NCBI GenBank assembly: GCA_963727075.1 | Contig: CAVSET010000006.1 | Location: forward strand, 1,488,001 to 1,552,000 | Reading direction: 5' to 3' | Length of the DNA stretch: 64,000 bases | Source of the DNA: Bog-756 sp963727075 | GTDB taxonomy: Bacteria; Actinomycetota; Acidimicrobiia; Acidimicrobiales; RAAP-2 | Part shown: positions 35,756 to 44,388 of the stretch, one piece after another | Position numbering within the stretch: position 1 is the stretch's first letter | Layout of the letters: each line of letters begins with the position of its first letter | Made by a program: the position numbers and the translations under genes | Notes under the pieces: generated by a model | The model's database searches: none | Told to the model about the DNA's origin: nothing | The model's input: the letters and a program-made list of their open reading frames with translations, nothing else

Positions 35756-35801
35756 CGAGCGAGGTTACCGGGCAGGCCGCTCCCGACCGGCGGCCGTGGT
35801 C

Positions 35802-35839
35802 GCGACCGGGGAGGGAGCCCGAGGCTCCCTACTGGTCGC
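35802..35839 (-). terminator. Two-part hairpin at the end of the small membrane-protein gene
   Basis: AGGGAGCC (35812-35819) and GGCTCCCT (35823-35830) form an eight-pair stem with a three-base loop. Outside it, GCGACC (35802-35807) pairs with GGTCGC (35834-35839). The stem covers the stop codon of the small gene on the minus strand and lies just upstream of the MFS start. It has no T run. It probably ends the small-gene transcript. Confidence 0.5.
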
Positions 35840-35963
35840 CGTCAGCCTGGTGGTCTTTGACCTTTCGCCGGGGCCTCAGGGCGAACCACCAGATGCTCGC
35901 CATGGTGGCGAGCACACCGAAGGCGGCGGCCGGCTTGGCGAACCTGCGGGAACCTTCTGACAT
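35829..35963 (-). CDS. Small single-pass membrane protein (44 residues)
   Basis: It starts MSEGSRRFAKPA, has one hydrophobic segment (about residues 12-29, AAFGVLATMASIWWFAL) and a basic cytoplasmic-type tail RPRRKVKDHQADGDQ. The ATG is at 35963; the open frame reaches further upstream but without conserved-looking sequence. Similar tiny proteins are common in actinobacteria, with no known role. A hairpin covers the stop. Confidence is moderate because of size. Confidence 0.5.
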   Translation of the reverse strand: MSEGSRRFAKPAAAFGVLATMASIWWFALRPRRKVKDHQADGDQ

Positions 35964-36166
35964 GCGGGTCACGTTACCCGGGCCCGACGGACTCACGGAA
36001 CCGCCCGGCGTCGTCGGGCCAGTGCCCACCCCGGGGCAGGCCCAGCCCGTCGGAGGATTCTTCGGATTCTCATATCCACCGGCTCCGGGGGAAGCGGCAG
36101 CAGGGGGGTGGGTTCCCCTTCTGACCCTGAGGCCGGTCCCCGGCACGGTGTCCGTCTCGTTCCGGC

Positions 36167-36937
36167 TCAATGGCCGGGCGACTCATCAGGCACCCGAACC
36201 TGCACGGGCAGGTCGTCCCGGTCCCCGCTCGTCCCAGAGCCGTCGACCAACCGGTCGAGGATGAATCGGGCCACCTGAGAGGGATGGTGGAGGCGTCCCT
36301 CGGCCGCCAGCCGGCGGAAGCGGTCGCCTTCGGGGAAGTCGTCCGGGCCGCTGCTCCGGATGAGCGCCTGCATGGCGGTGTCCACCACCCCCGGCGCCAG
36401 GGCGAACGCCCGCAACCCATGGCTCCTCTCCTCCCGGGCGACCACCTCGGTCAACATGGCGACGGCCGCTTTGGAAGCGCAGTAGGCGGCCCAGCCCTCG
36501 TAAGGCCGCGCCGCCGCTCCGGAGACCATATTGACCAGCACACCTCGACCCGGTCGTGCCCGGACATGGCGGGCGAAGATGGCGGAACCGTAGACAGCCC
36601 CGAGCACATTGACGTCGATGTTGTGGTGCGCCGTCTCGAGGTCGGCGTCCACCAGGGGGCCGATCGGCTCGAGAACGCCGGCATTGTTGACCCAGAGGTC
36701 GATGTGGCCAAAGCGCTCGACGGTGGTGAGCGCGAACCGGTCGAGTGCGTCGGCGTCGGTCACGTCGACCGACCCGGTGACCGCATCGGCCGCGCCCGGT
36801 GGCCGTGGCGGTGGCGTACGGGCGCAAAGCCCGAGACGCACACCCCGGCCGGCGAAAGTCTCGGCCAGACCGGCCCCGAGCCCCCGGCTGGCTCCGGTGA
36901 CCACGGCCACGAGCTCGGAGCGCTGCGTCAATGCCAC
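36167..36937 (-). CDS. Short-chain dehydrogenase/reductase
   Basis: The protein has 256 residues from GTG 36937. The cofactor motif is VVTGASRGLGAG and NNAG is in LWVNNAGVLEP. The catalytic Ser-Tyr-Lys lie in MVSGAAARPYEGWAAYCASKAAV, and APGVVDTAM is the substrate-loop start. AAGG lies about nine bases before the GTG. The frame runs on upstream into the aldehyde dehydrogenase region only because of a frameshift there, so it is not a natural fusion. It is 20 bp after the aldehyde dehydrogenase stop, in one operon with it and the PuuD-like gene. Confidence 0.82.
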   Translation of the reverse strand: MALTQRSELVAVVTGASRGLGAGLAETFAGRGVRLGLCARTPPPRPPGAADAVTGSVDVTDADALDRFALTTVERFGHIDLWVNNAGVLEPIGPLVDADLETAHHNIDVNVLGAVYGSAIFARHVRARPGRGVLVNMVSGAAARPYEGWAAYCASKAAVAMLTEVVAREERSHGLRAFALAPGVVDTAMQALIRSSGPDDFPEGDRFRRLAAEGRLHHPSQVARFILDRLVDGSGTSGDRDDLPVQVRVPDESPGH

Positions 36938-36957
36938 CCGCCGATGCCTTCGACCAC

Positions 36958-38350
36958 TCAGCCCGACGTGGACACGAAGACGTTCTTCACGTCCGTGTAC
37001 GAGGCCAGGGCCTCGAGCCCGAGCTCGCGTCCGAATCCCGACTGCTTCATCCCGCCGAAGCTGGTCTGGACCCGTACCGAGCTGTTGGAATTCACCGAGA
37101 GATTCCCGGACCGAACCGCCCGGGCCATCCGGAGGGCACGGGCGCTGTCGTTGGTCCAGATGGAGCCGGAGAGCCCGTAGTGCGTGTCGTTGGCCAGGCG
37201 AACGGCCTCCTCCTCGTCGTCGAAGGGGATGACCGCCACGCACCGGCCCGAAGATCTCCTCCCGGGCCAGGCGCCACTCGGCCCGCGCCGGGGCCACCAC
37301 GGTGGGCGGGAACCAGTAGCCAGGACCGCCGGGCACCGTGCCGGCTATCCGCACGGCCACCGGCCCACCATCGGGCTCGCCCATGCCCGGCGCCAGGAAC
37401 CCCTGGACCACCTGGCGGTGGGCGTCGCTGGCCAGCGGGCCCATCCGGGTGGCCGGGTCGGTCGGATCCCCGACCGTCCAGTCGCGGACGGCTTCGTCCA
37501 GCCGCGCCAGAAACCGGTCGAACACCGGGCGCTGCACCAGCGCCCGGCTCCGGGCGCAGCAGTCCTGCCCGGCGTTGGCGAACACCCCCCCGGGAGTGGC
37601 GGCGGCGGCCCGCTCGACGTCGGCATCGGCGAAGACGATCGAGGCCGACTTGCCCCCCAGCTCGAGGGTGAGACGCTTGATCGTGCCCGCGGCCCGGGCC
37701 ATGACCTGGCGTCCGACTTCGGTCGAGCCGGTGAAGGCCACCTTGGCCACGTCGGGGTGCTCGACCAGGCGGGTCCCCACCACCGAGCCCGGGCCCGTGA
37801 CCACCTGGAACACCCCTTCGGGCAGGCCGGCCTCGAGCGCCAGGTCGGCCAGGCGCCGGGCGGTCAGCGGCGTGCTCTCGGCCGGCTTGACCACGATGGT
37901 GTTTCCGGTGGCCAGGGCGGGCCCCACCTTCCACGAGGTGATGGCCATGGGGAAGTTCCACGGGACGATGGCCGCGACCACGCCGAGCGGCTCGTGGAAG
38001 GTCATGTCCACCCCGCCGGCCACCGGGACCGTCGCCCCGCGGTGCTTGTCGACGGCACCGGCGTAGAAGTAGAGCACCTCGGCGACCATGCCCACCTCGT
38101 CGCGGCTCTCCCCGATGGGCTTGCCCACATTCTCGGTCTCGAGCAGGGCCAGTTCCTCGCCGTGCTCCTCGACCCGGGCGGCGAACCTCCGCAGCAACCG
38201 GGCTCGGTCGGCCGGCGCCACCGCCCGCCAGGCCGACCCGACCTCCATTCCGCGCGCCACGGCTCGGTCGACCTCGTCCGCGCCGTGCGCCGCCACCACG
38301 GCCAGCGTCTCCTCGGTGGCCGGGTTCACCACCCTGGTCGTCTCGCTCAC
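36958..38350 (-). CDS. Aldehyde dehydrogenase, betaine-aldehyde/PuuC-like; frameshift near 37243
   Basis: The N-terminal part from GTG 38350 has VVNPATEETLAVV, IVPWNFPMAITSWKVGPALATGN, the glutamate in TLELGGKSASIV and the cysteine in FANAGQDCCARSRALV. After EEIFGPV an inserted base near 37243 breaks the frame. The next frame continues AVIPFDDEEEAVRLANDTHYGLSGSIWT and ends with SFGGMKQSGFGRELGLEALASYTDVKNVFV. Corrected length is about 464 residues. This group oxidises aminoaldehydes. The GTG overlaps the PuuD-like stop (GTGA). Together with a PuuD-like hydrolase and a GlnA-like ligase it suggests oxidation of a gamma-glutamyl-aminoaldehyde. Confidence 0.85.
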
Positions 38351-39126
38351 GACCGGGCCCCGGTCCCCACCGGAGGGTCGGTGTCAGATCGGGCCGCGGC
38401 GACCAGTGCCTCGAACAGCCGGAGGTCACCGTCCTCCTCCGGATGCCATTGCACGCCGACCACGAAGCGACGGCCGGGCAGCTCGACCGCCTCGACGACC
38501 CCGTCGGCGCTCCGGGCGGTGACCACCAAACCGGGGGCGACGGTGTCGATGGCCTGATGGTGGCTGCACGAGGACCTCGGCGCACTCGCCGAACAAGCGC
38601 TGCAACCGTGCTCGACGGCTCGGTCGTCACCCGCACCGGACCGAACTCGCCCGGCTGCGGCTGATGGGTCGGCCCGACCAGATCCGGCAGGTGCTGCACG
38701 AGGTCGCCACCGAGCGCCACGTTGAGCACCTGCAGGCCGCGACAGATGGCCAGGATGGGCAGGTCGCGGCGCAGGGCCTCTCTCGCCAAACCGATCTCGA
38801 GATCGTCCCGGCTTCGGTTGGTCCCGGCGTTGCGGGGATCCGGGGGCCGGCCGTACCGGCCGGCATCGAGGTCGCCGCCCCCGATGAGGATCAGCCCCTC
38901 GAGTGCGGCGAGCAGCCGGTCGAACCGCCCGGTCGGATCGGTCGCCTCGCTGAGGGCCCTCCCCGGCGAGGTCGGGCGGCACGATGAGGGGCTGACCCCC
39001 GGCGGCGACCACCACATCGAGATAGGTGCCGGGCACCAGGGCGGCGTCACGCTCCCACGACCACCAGGCGGTCGTCTGCCGATAGGAGGTCAGCCCGATG
39101 AGGGGTCGCAGGCCGGCCGTCGGCAT
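38347..39126 (-). CDS. PuuD-like class I glutamine amidotransferase (gamma-glutamyl hydrolase), two frameshifts
   Basis: The protein starts at ATG 39126 (MPTAGLRPLIGLTSYRQ) with VPGTYLDVVVAAGGQPLIVPP. Near 38960 the frame shifts to give FDRLLAALEGLILIGGGDLDAGRYG and the nucleophile cysteine in LPILAICRGLQVLNVALGGDLVQHLPD. Near 38590 it shifts back, giving HQAIDTVAPGLVV and FVVGVQWHPEE with the catalytic His and Glu. Joined, it is about 260 residues, as in PuuD (peptidase C26), which releases GABA from gamma-glutamyl-GABA. The neighbours fit that pathway. The exact substrate is inferred. Confidence 0.8.
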   Translation of the reverse strand: MPTAGLRPLIGLTSYRQTTAWWSWERDAALVPGTYLDVVVAAGGQPLIVPPDLAGEGPQRGDRSDRAVRPAARRTRGADPHRGRRPRCRPVRPAPGSPQRRDQPKPGRSRDRFGERGPAPRPAHPGHLSRPAGAQRGARWRPRAAPAGSGRADPSAAAGRVRSGAGDDRAVEHGCSACSASAPRSSCSHHQAIDTVAPGLVVTARSADGVVEAVELPGRRFVVGVQWHPEEDGDLRLFEALVAAARSDTDPPVGTGARS

Positions 39127-39254
39127 GGTGGGCAGTATCCCACCACGCCGGTGGCCACCGGTAAGGTGCGGGCTGGCGGTCCACCTCCCGAGCCGGCCCG
39201 TCCGGTGCCCCGCCCGGGCCCACCGGGACCTCGGGACCACCGCCGAGGAGGCAC

Positions 39255-40031
39255 GTGGGACGACTCGACGGCAAGGTGGCGGTGATCACCGGTGCCGGCA
39301 GCGGGATCGGCCGGGTGGCGGCATCCCTGTTCGCGGCGGAGGGGGCGGAGGTGGTGGTGGCCGACGTGGCCGCAGACCGTGCCGAAGCGGCCGCGGCCGA
39401 CATCCGGTCGGAAGGCGGATCGGCCATCGACATCGGCGTCGACGTCACCGACCCGGCCGCGGTCGACTCGATGGTCGCGACCGCGGTCTCGAGGTACGGC
39501 GGCCTCCACGTCCTGTTCAACAACGCCGGCATCTTCCCCGGTGACGACGGAGGCGTGCTCGACACCCCGCCGGAGACCTGGAACCGCGTGATGGAGGTCA
39601 ATCTGAAGGGGGTCTGGCTGGGGTGCCGGGCGGCCGTGCCGGCCATGCTCGACTCCGGCGGGGGCTCGATCGTCAATGTCGCCTCGTTCGTGGCGCTGGT
39701 CGGCGCGGCCACGGCCCAGATGGCCTACACCGCGTCCAAGGGCGGGGTGCTGGCCATGACCCGCGAGCTGGCCGTCGAGTACGCCCGCCGGGGGATCAGG
39801 GCCAACTCGATCTGCCCCGGCCCCATCGACACACCGCTGCTCGCCGAGCTGTTGGCCGATCCGGCCCAGCGGCAGCGGCGCCTGGTGCACATCCCGCTCG
39901 GGAGGTTCGGTCGCCCCGACGAGGTGGCCAAGGCCGCCCTGTTCCTCGCCTCCGACGACGCCTCGTTCGTGACCGGCTCGGCACTGGTGGTCGACGGCGG
40001 CATCACCGCTGCCTACGTCACGCCCGAATAG
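39255..40031 (+). CDS. Short-chain dehydrogenase/reductase, classical
   Basis: The protein has 258 residues. The cofactor motif is VITGAGSGIGR and LFNNAGIFPG follows. The catalytic Ser, Tyr and Lys lie in IVNVASFVALVGAATAQMAYTASKGG, and CPGPIDTPLLAELL and VDGGITAAYV close the fold. GTG 39255 has GAGGAGG upstream. It diverges from the PuuD-like gene (128 bp between starts, so a shared regulatory region) and precedes the GlnA-like gene by 39 bp. The substrate is not readable. Confidence 0.86.
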   Translation: MGRLDGKVAVITGAGSGIGRVAASLFAAEGAEVVVADVAADRAEAAAADIRSEGGSAIDIGVDVTDPAAVDSMVATAVSRYGGLHVLFNNAGIFPGDDGGVLDTPPETWNRVMEVNLKGVWLGCRAAVPAMLDSGGGSIVNVASFVALVGAATAQMAYTASKGGVLAMTRELAVEYARRGIRANSICPGPIDTPLLAELLADPAQRQRRLVHIPLGRFGRPDEVAKAALFLASDDASFVTGSALVVDGGITAAYVTPE

Positions 40032-40070
40032 TCGCTGGACGGTTCCGAGCCCCTGGGCCAGAGTGCTGGG

Positions 40071-41438
40071 ATGCTGACCCTCGAGACGCTCCCCCACCAG
40101 ATCCAGTCGGGCGACATCGACACGGTGGTCGTGGCCTTCCCCGACCTGCAGGGACGCCCGGTAGGCAAGCGGGTCACCGGGGCCTTCTTCCTCGACCACG
40201 TGCTCCACCACGGCATCGAGGTGTGCGACTACCTCCTGGCCTGTGACGTCGACATGCAACCGCTCCCCGGATATCGATTCGCCAATTGGGAGACGGGTTA
40301 CGGCGACCTCACCGCCGTCGTCGACCCGCGCACGGTGCGACCCCTTCCCTGGACACCGGGCAGCGCCCTCGTCCTGTGCGACCTGGTGAGCACGGAGGGC
40401 GAACCGGTCGAGGTCTCGCCCCGGCGGATCCTGCGCCGCCAGATCGAGAGGGCGGCCGCACACGGCCTCGAGATCAAGTGCGCCACCGAGCTCGAGTTCT
40501 ATCTGTTCCTCGATACCTTCGCCGAGGCGGCCGGCAAGCACTGGCAGGGCCTGGCCCCCCACTCGGACACCATCGAGGACTACCAGCTGCTGCAGACCTC
40601 ACGGGAGGAATACATCATCGGCCGCATCCGCAACCTGATGGTCGAGGCGGGGATCCCCGTCGAGTTCTCCAAGGGTGAGGCGGGCACGGGCCAGCACGAG
40701 ATCAACATCACCTACGGTGATGCCCTCGAGGTTGCCGACCGCCACCTGGTGTTCAAGAGCGGGGTGAAGGAGATCGCCTCGGGGCACGGCCGGGCCGCCA
40801 CCTTCATGGCCAAGTGGTCCATGGACACGGCGGGCTCGTCCTGCCACATCCACACCAGCCTGTGGGACGCGTCCACCGGCGCGCCGCTGATGGCCCCGTC
40901 CGACGGGTCGCCGCCACCGTCCGGCCTCTCCCCCATCGGTCAGCAGTTCGTGGCCGGCCAGCTCCAGGCGGCCTACCAACTGGCGTGGTGCTTCGCGCCG
41001 TACGTGAACTCCTACCGCCGCTTCGTCCCCGATTCGTGGGCCCCGACCGCGCTGGTGTGGGGGGAGGACAACCGGACGTGTGGCTTCCGCATGGTCGGGG
41101 CCGGGGCCGGGCGCCGGGTGGAGAGCCGTATCCCTGGGGCGGACGTCAACCCGTACCTGGCGCTGGCCGCCACCATCGCCGGCGGGCTGTGGGGCATCGA
41201 GCAGGGGCTCGAGCTCGAGCCGGCGTTCACCGGGAACGCCTACACCGCCACCGGGGTGGCCCGCATCCCGAGCACGTTGGCCGAGGCCATCGACGCGCTG
41301 GCCTCGAGCGAGGTGGCGGCGGCCACATTCGGGCCCGAGGTACACCATCACCTGCTCAACACGGCCCGCCAGGAGTGGGCCTCGGCCAACCGGGTGGTCA
41401 CCGACTGGGAACTGGCTCGCAACTTCGAGCGCATCTGA
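40071..41438 (+). CDS. GlnA-like gamma-glutamyl-amine ligase (PuuA/GlnA3-type)
   Basis: The protein has 455 residues of the glutamine synthetase fold. Key stretches are ELEFYLFLD, VEFSKGEAGTGQHEINITYGDALEVADRHLVFKSGVKEIA (ATP and glutamate/metal site), MAKWSMDTAGSSCHIHTSLWD, and NRTCGFRMVGAGAGRRVESRIPGADVNPYLALAATIAGGLWG. The last pattern with NPYLALAA and the shorter length separate it from true ammonia-assimilating GlnA; the adenylylation tyrosine region is absent. Related enzymes attach glutamate to putrescine, polyamines or ethanolamine. Context with PuuC-like and PuuD-like genes supports an amine substrate (inference). Confidence 0.86.
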   Translation: MLTLETLPHQIQSGDIDTVVVAFPDLQGRPVGKRVTGAFFLDHVLHHGIEVCDYLLACDVDMQPLPGYRFANWETGYGDLTAVVDPRTVRPLPWTPGSALVLCDLVSTEGEPVEVSPRRILRRQIERAAAHGLEIKCATELEFYLFLDTFAEAAGKHWQGLAPHSDTIEDYQLLQTSREEYIIGRIRNLMVEAGIPVEFSKGEAGTGQHEINITYGDALEVADRHLVFKSGVKEIASGHGRAATFMAKWSMDTAGSSCHIHTSLWDASTGAPLMAPSDGSPPPSGLSPIGQQFVAGQLQAAYQLAWCFAPYVNSYRRFVPDSWAPTALVWGEDNRTCGFRMVGAGAGRRVESRIPGADVNPYLALAATIAGGLWGIEQGLELEPAFTGNAYTATGVARIPSTLAEAIDALASSEVAAATFGPEVHHHLLNTARQEWASANRVVTDWELARNFERI

Positions 41439-41534
41439 CCGGGTCCGGCGGTGGCCGCGGTGACGGCGCCCGGGTCGGCGCCAGGCATGCCCCTGGCCGA
41501 GCGGTCGGGGGCGGCTCGCTGTAGTGTGCGCACA

Positions 41535-42897
41535 GTGGCCGGTGGCGATGGGCTCCAATCAGGCAGGAACTATGTAGTGGTGTCGGCGGACGCCCACGCC
41601 GCACCGGACACCCTCGACGAGTTCCTCGGCTACGTCGACCCTTAGCACCGGGAGGCGGTGGCCTCCTTCGGCGACCTCTCCTCGGTGGCCATCCCCATGT
41701 TCGGCGGGGTCGACCCCGGCGAGATCGACGACGCCGATGCGGTCCGGGCCGTGGCGACACGGCGGCTGGCCGGGATGGGGGTGGACACGGATGCGGCCGC
41801 GGCGTGGCTGGCCCGCTACGGGACCGACTGGGTCTTCCCGTCGGATGCCGGAGGGCGGCGGCTGGCGGTGCTCGAGGAGCAGGGCATCCACGCCGAGGTG
41901 GCCTTCCCCGGCCCGTGCTCGCCGGAGGCCTGTCGCCGGCCATGTACCTCGGCGCGCAGACCTCGACGGGCTGGAGGTGGTCTGGCCGGCGCTCCACGCC
42001 TACAACCGGTGGCTGGCCGAGTTCTGCGCGGCGGCGCCCGGGCGACGGACGGGGTGCATCCCCATCGACCTCCATGACATGGACCGCGCCGTGGAGGAGA
42101 TCACCTGGGCCCGGGGCGTCGGGCTCTTCGGCGGGGTCATGCTCCCGGCCATGTCGCTGGCTCGAGCCTGCCCGGCTACGCCGACGACTACTACGAACCG
42201 CTGTGGTCGGCCTGCGAGGAGAACGACGCTGGTGGTCAACCTGCACACCGGCGCGTCGGGCACGGCCACCGACGCCAAGCAGCTGTACGACAAGAAGCAC
42301 GGCGGCTACCTCGGCCTGTACGAGGTGTTCGTGTTCACCCGACGCCCCCTGTGGTTCATGATCCTCGGCGGGGTGTTCGACCGCCATCCGAATCTCAAGG
42401 TGGTCGTCACCGAGAACGGCGTGCAGTGGCTGCCTTCCCTGATCCGGGACATGGAGTCGTTCTTCGACACCCACGGCGGGGCTCCGGTCCGCTCCTACCT
42501 CAAGCTGCGTCCCTCCGAGTACTTCGACCGGCACGTGTTCCTCGGTGGGTCGCTCATGAAGCGCTACGAGGCCGAGATGCGCGACGAGATCGGCGTCGGC
42601 CGGATCATGTGGGGAGCGGACTATCCCCATCTGGAGGGGGCGGCCCCGGTGCACCGGATGATCCTGCGCCACGTGTTCGGGGGGATGCCCGAGGGGGACG
42701 TCCGCCGCATGCTGGGCGGGAACGCCGTCGACGTGTTCGGGTTCGACGCCGACCGCCTGCAGGCGGTCGCCGATCGAGTGGGCCCGACCGTCGACGACCT
42801 CTCGACCGCCCTCGCCCTCGACGACATCCCCGAGACCTTCAGCTGGAGCCTGGCCCGACCGGTACCCCTCTCGGCACCCAGTGCCGCCGTCACCTGA
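41535..42897 (+). pseudogene. Amidohydrolase-2 family protein, in-frame stop and four frameshifts
   Basis: The protein can be followed across the span but in changing frames. The N-terminus VVVSADAHAAPDTLDEFLGYVDP ends in a TAG at 41643, and the same frame resumes HREAVASFGDLSSVAIPMFGG. Shifts occur near 41925, 41965, 42165 and 42228. Pieces such as DLDGLEVVWPALHAYNRWL, LPGYADDYYEPLWSACEEND and LVVNLHTGASG read in turn. From 42230 the frame is intact: RHPNLKVVVTENGVQWLP, and MWGADYPHLEG with the metal-binding aspartate. The metal-dependent TIM barrel is therefore recognisable. Five lesions in 600 bases exceed the level elsewhere. It may be a real pseudogene or a poorly sequenced stretch. The family acts on varied ring or amide substrates. 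Confidence 0.7.
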
Positions 42898-42936
42898 GAC
42901 CGGCGTCCGACTGAGCCGGTGCCGATAGGCGCCCCG

Positions 42937-44100
42937 ATGAGACGCACCGCCGACCTGGTCATGGCGAGCCTGGCCCGGGTGCTCATTCATGTCTTCTTCC
43001 GCCAGGTGCAGGTCGAGCAGGCGGACCGCCTCGGCTCATCCGGTCCGACCGTGCTGGTGGCCAATCACCGCAACGGGTTGGTGGACGGGCTGTTGCTGAT
43101 GGCCACGCTGCCGCGGTTCCCGAGGTTCCTCGGCAAGTCCACCCTCTTCCGGATCCCCGTCCTGTGGCCCTTCCTCAAGCTCGGCGGGGTGGTACCCGTC
43201 TACCGTGCCCAGGACGGCGCACCCATGGCCCGCAACCGCCAGACATTCGCCCGGTCGGGCCGTCTGCTGGGGGCGGGTTGCTGGCCATCTTCCCCGAGGG
43301 GATCAGCCATGACGAGCCGGCCCTCCAGCCGATCCGGACCGGGGCGGCCCGGATCGCCCTGGCCGCGGCCGACGAGGGGGTGGCCGGCGTGACGACGGTC
43401 GCCGTCGCCCTGGTGTACGACGACAAGCAGCGGTTCCGGTCCCGGGCGTCTGATCGAGTTGCGCGATGGCCGTGCGGCCTCCGGGCTACGCTCGGCTGCC
43501 GCTGTCGCCCCGACTATCGCGCGTAGTCCGAGGCCTGCTCGCCGAGCGGCCGGATCAGTCGGGCCGATCGGTCCCGACGTCGACTCCTGGGCGGCCACGC
43601 TCGCCGTAGGGTGGCCGACATGCCGGCCTCGAGCCGCCACTGACTCCCCGTGACGTGGACCTCCATGACCGCCAGGCACCGGTCGGCGTTGGCCAGACGG
43701 CGGCCGTGCCAAGTGGTCCGGCCCTCGCGCCGTACTCGGCGTGACGCCATCGTCCCGTCGTGCCGGCCTCGGGTGGCCGTCCAGGTCGAACGGCTGAGCG
43801 CTGGATCCCCAGCAACGACGGGATGCGGGCCACCTGAGTCGTCGGTGCTTCTTCTTGTTCGTGGCCTTCGGCCCCGGGTTCGGACTGCTCGCCTCGCTGC
43901 TCGCCCCGGCCTGCGGCTACACCGCCGTCCGGCTGGCCGAACGGATCCACCGCATCGGCGGCGCCGCTCGACGGCTACCGAGAGGCCCGGCGGCGGAGCC
44001 CCGTCCTGGACTCGGTGCTGGCCGCCCGGGCCGACGGTGGTGGCCACCACCTCGGCGGTCACCGGCCACCTCCCGACCCCTGGGAGGCCCTCGGCCACCG
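42937..44100 (+). pseudogene. PlsC-type acyltransferase, multiply frameshifted
   Basis: It starts at ATG 42937 (GTG 42919 also possible). VLVANHRNGLVDGLLLM gives the acyltransferase histidine and aspartate, and FLGKSTLFRIPVLWPFLKLGGVVPVYR follows. Near 43270 the frame shifts into GGLLAIFPEGISHDEPALQPIRTGAARIALAA, another conserved block. After 43450 the frame breaks again. A later piece at 43855-44085, GPGFGLLASLLAPACGYTAVRLAERIHRIGG, then GYREARRRSPVLDSVLAARADVV in another frame, matches the C-terminal membrane segment of the longer actinobacterial acyltransferases. The intact protein would be about 385 residues and acylate a glycerophosphate-type acceptor. The region 43530-43850 holds no readable conserved block. 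Errors or decay cannot be told apart. Confidence 0.62.
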
Positions 44101-44201
44101 GGGGGCTCCCGGACGCCGGCGACACGGCTCGTCCGAGCCCCCAGGGCGCGTGACGACACGTCCTTGACGAGAGCGCGCCTGCCTGCCACCATGGTTAGGT
44201 C

Positions 44202-44240
44202 ATGTACGTCCCCACCACCCCGGAGCTTCTCCTTACCTGA
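44202..44240 (+). CDS. leuA leader peptide MYVPTTPELLLT
   Basis: This 12-codon frame (ATG 44202 to TGA 44238-44240) ends with three adjacent leucine codons, CTT CTC CTT (44226-44234), then Thr and stop. AGG lies four bases upstream as a weak ribosome site. It is followed by a stable hairpin and a T-rich terminator before leuA, the arrangement of amino-acid attenuators. Leucine attenuation of leuA has been proposed for other actinobacteria. I infer that ribosome stalling on the Leu codons when Leu-tRNA is low allows readthrough into leuA. Confidence 0.72.
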   Translation: MYVPTTPELLLT

Positions 44241-44241
44241 C

Positions 44242-44265
44242 GGCGAACGTCACATCGCGTTCGCC
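44242..44265 (+). promoter_or_regulatory. Hairpin just after the leucine leader peptide
   Basis: GGCGAACGT (44242-44250) pairs with GCGTTCGCC (44257-44265), nine pairs including one G-U, with loop CACATC. It begins two bases after the leader stop, so a ribosome at or before the stop would cover its 5' arm. It is a candidate for the pause or anti-antiterminator stem. I could not find a clean antiterminator pairing for the terminator's 5' arm. Confidence 0.55.
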
Positions 44266-44270
44266 CGCAC

Positions 44271-44302
44271 CCTCCTGAGCCCATACGGCCAGGGGGTTTT
44301 TT
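44271..44302 (+). terminator. Intrinsic terminator (attenuator) upstream of leuA
   Basis: CCTCCTG (44271-44277) pairs with CAGGGGG (44290-44296). After a bulged A, GCC (44279-44281) pairs with GGC (44287-44289), leaving a five-base loop. Six T residues follow (44297-44302), rare in this GC-rich window. It lies between the leader peptide and leuA, 86 bases before the leuA start, so it can only act as a regulated terminator of leuA transcription. Confidence 0.75.
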
Positions 44303-44388
44303 ATTGCTCCGGCCGGAGCGCTCCGAGAAGGCCGACGGGCAATGCCACAGCGAAGGACCCATCACCGAGCATCGAGGGAGTGTCAGCA

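Noticed and set aside
36167..38350. Apparent natural fusion of aldehyde dehydrogenase and SDR in one 727-codon frame
   Set aside because: The aldehyde dehydrogenase C-terminus is present in the neighbouring frame (36958-37239), so the fused frame results from an inserted base near 37243.
44164..44200. TTGACG at 44164 as the -35 of the leuA promoter
   Set aside because: No acceptable -10 lies 16-18 bases downstream, so I left the promoter unassigned.
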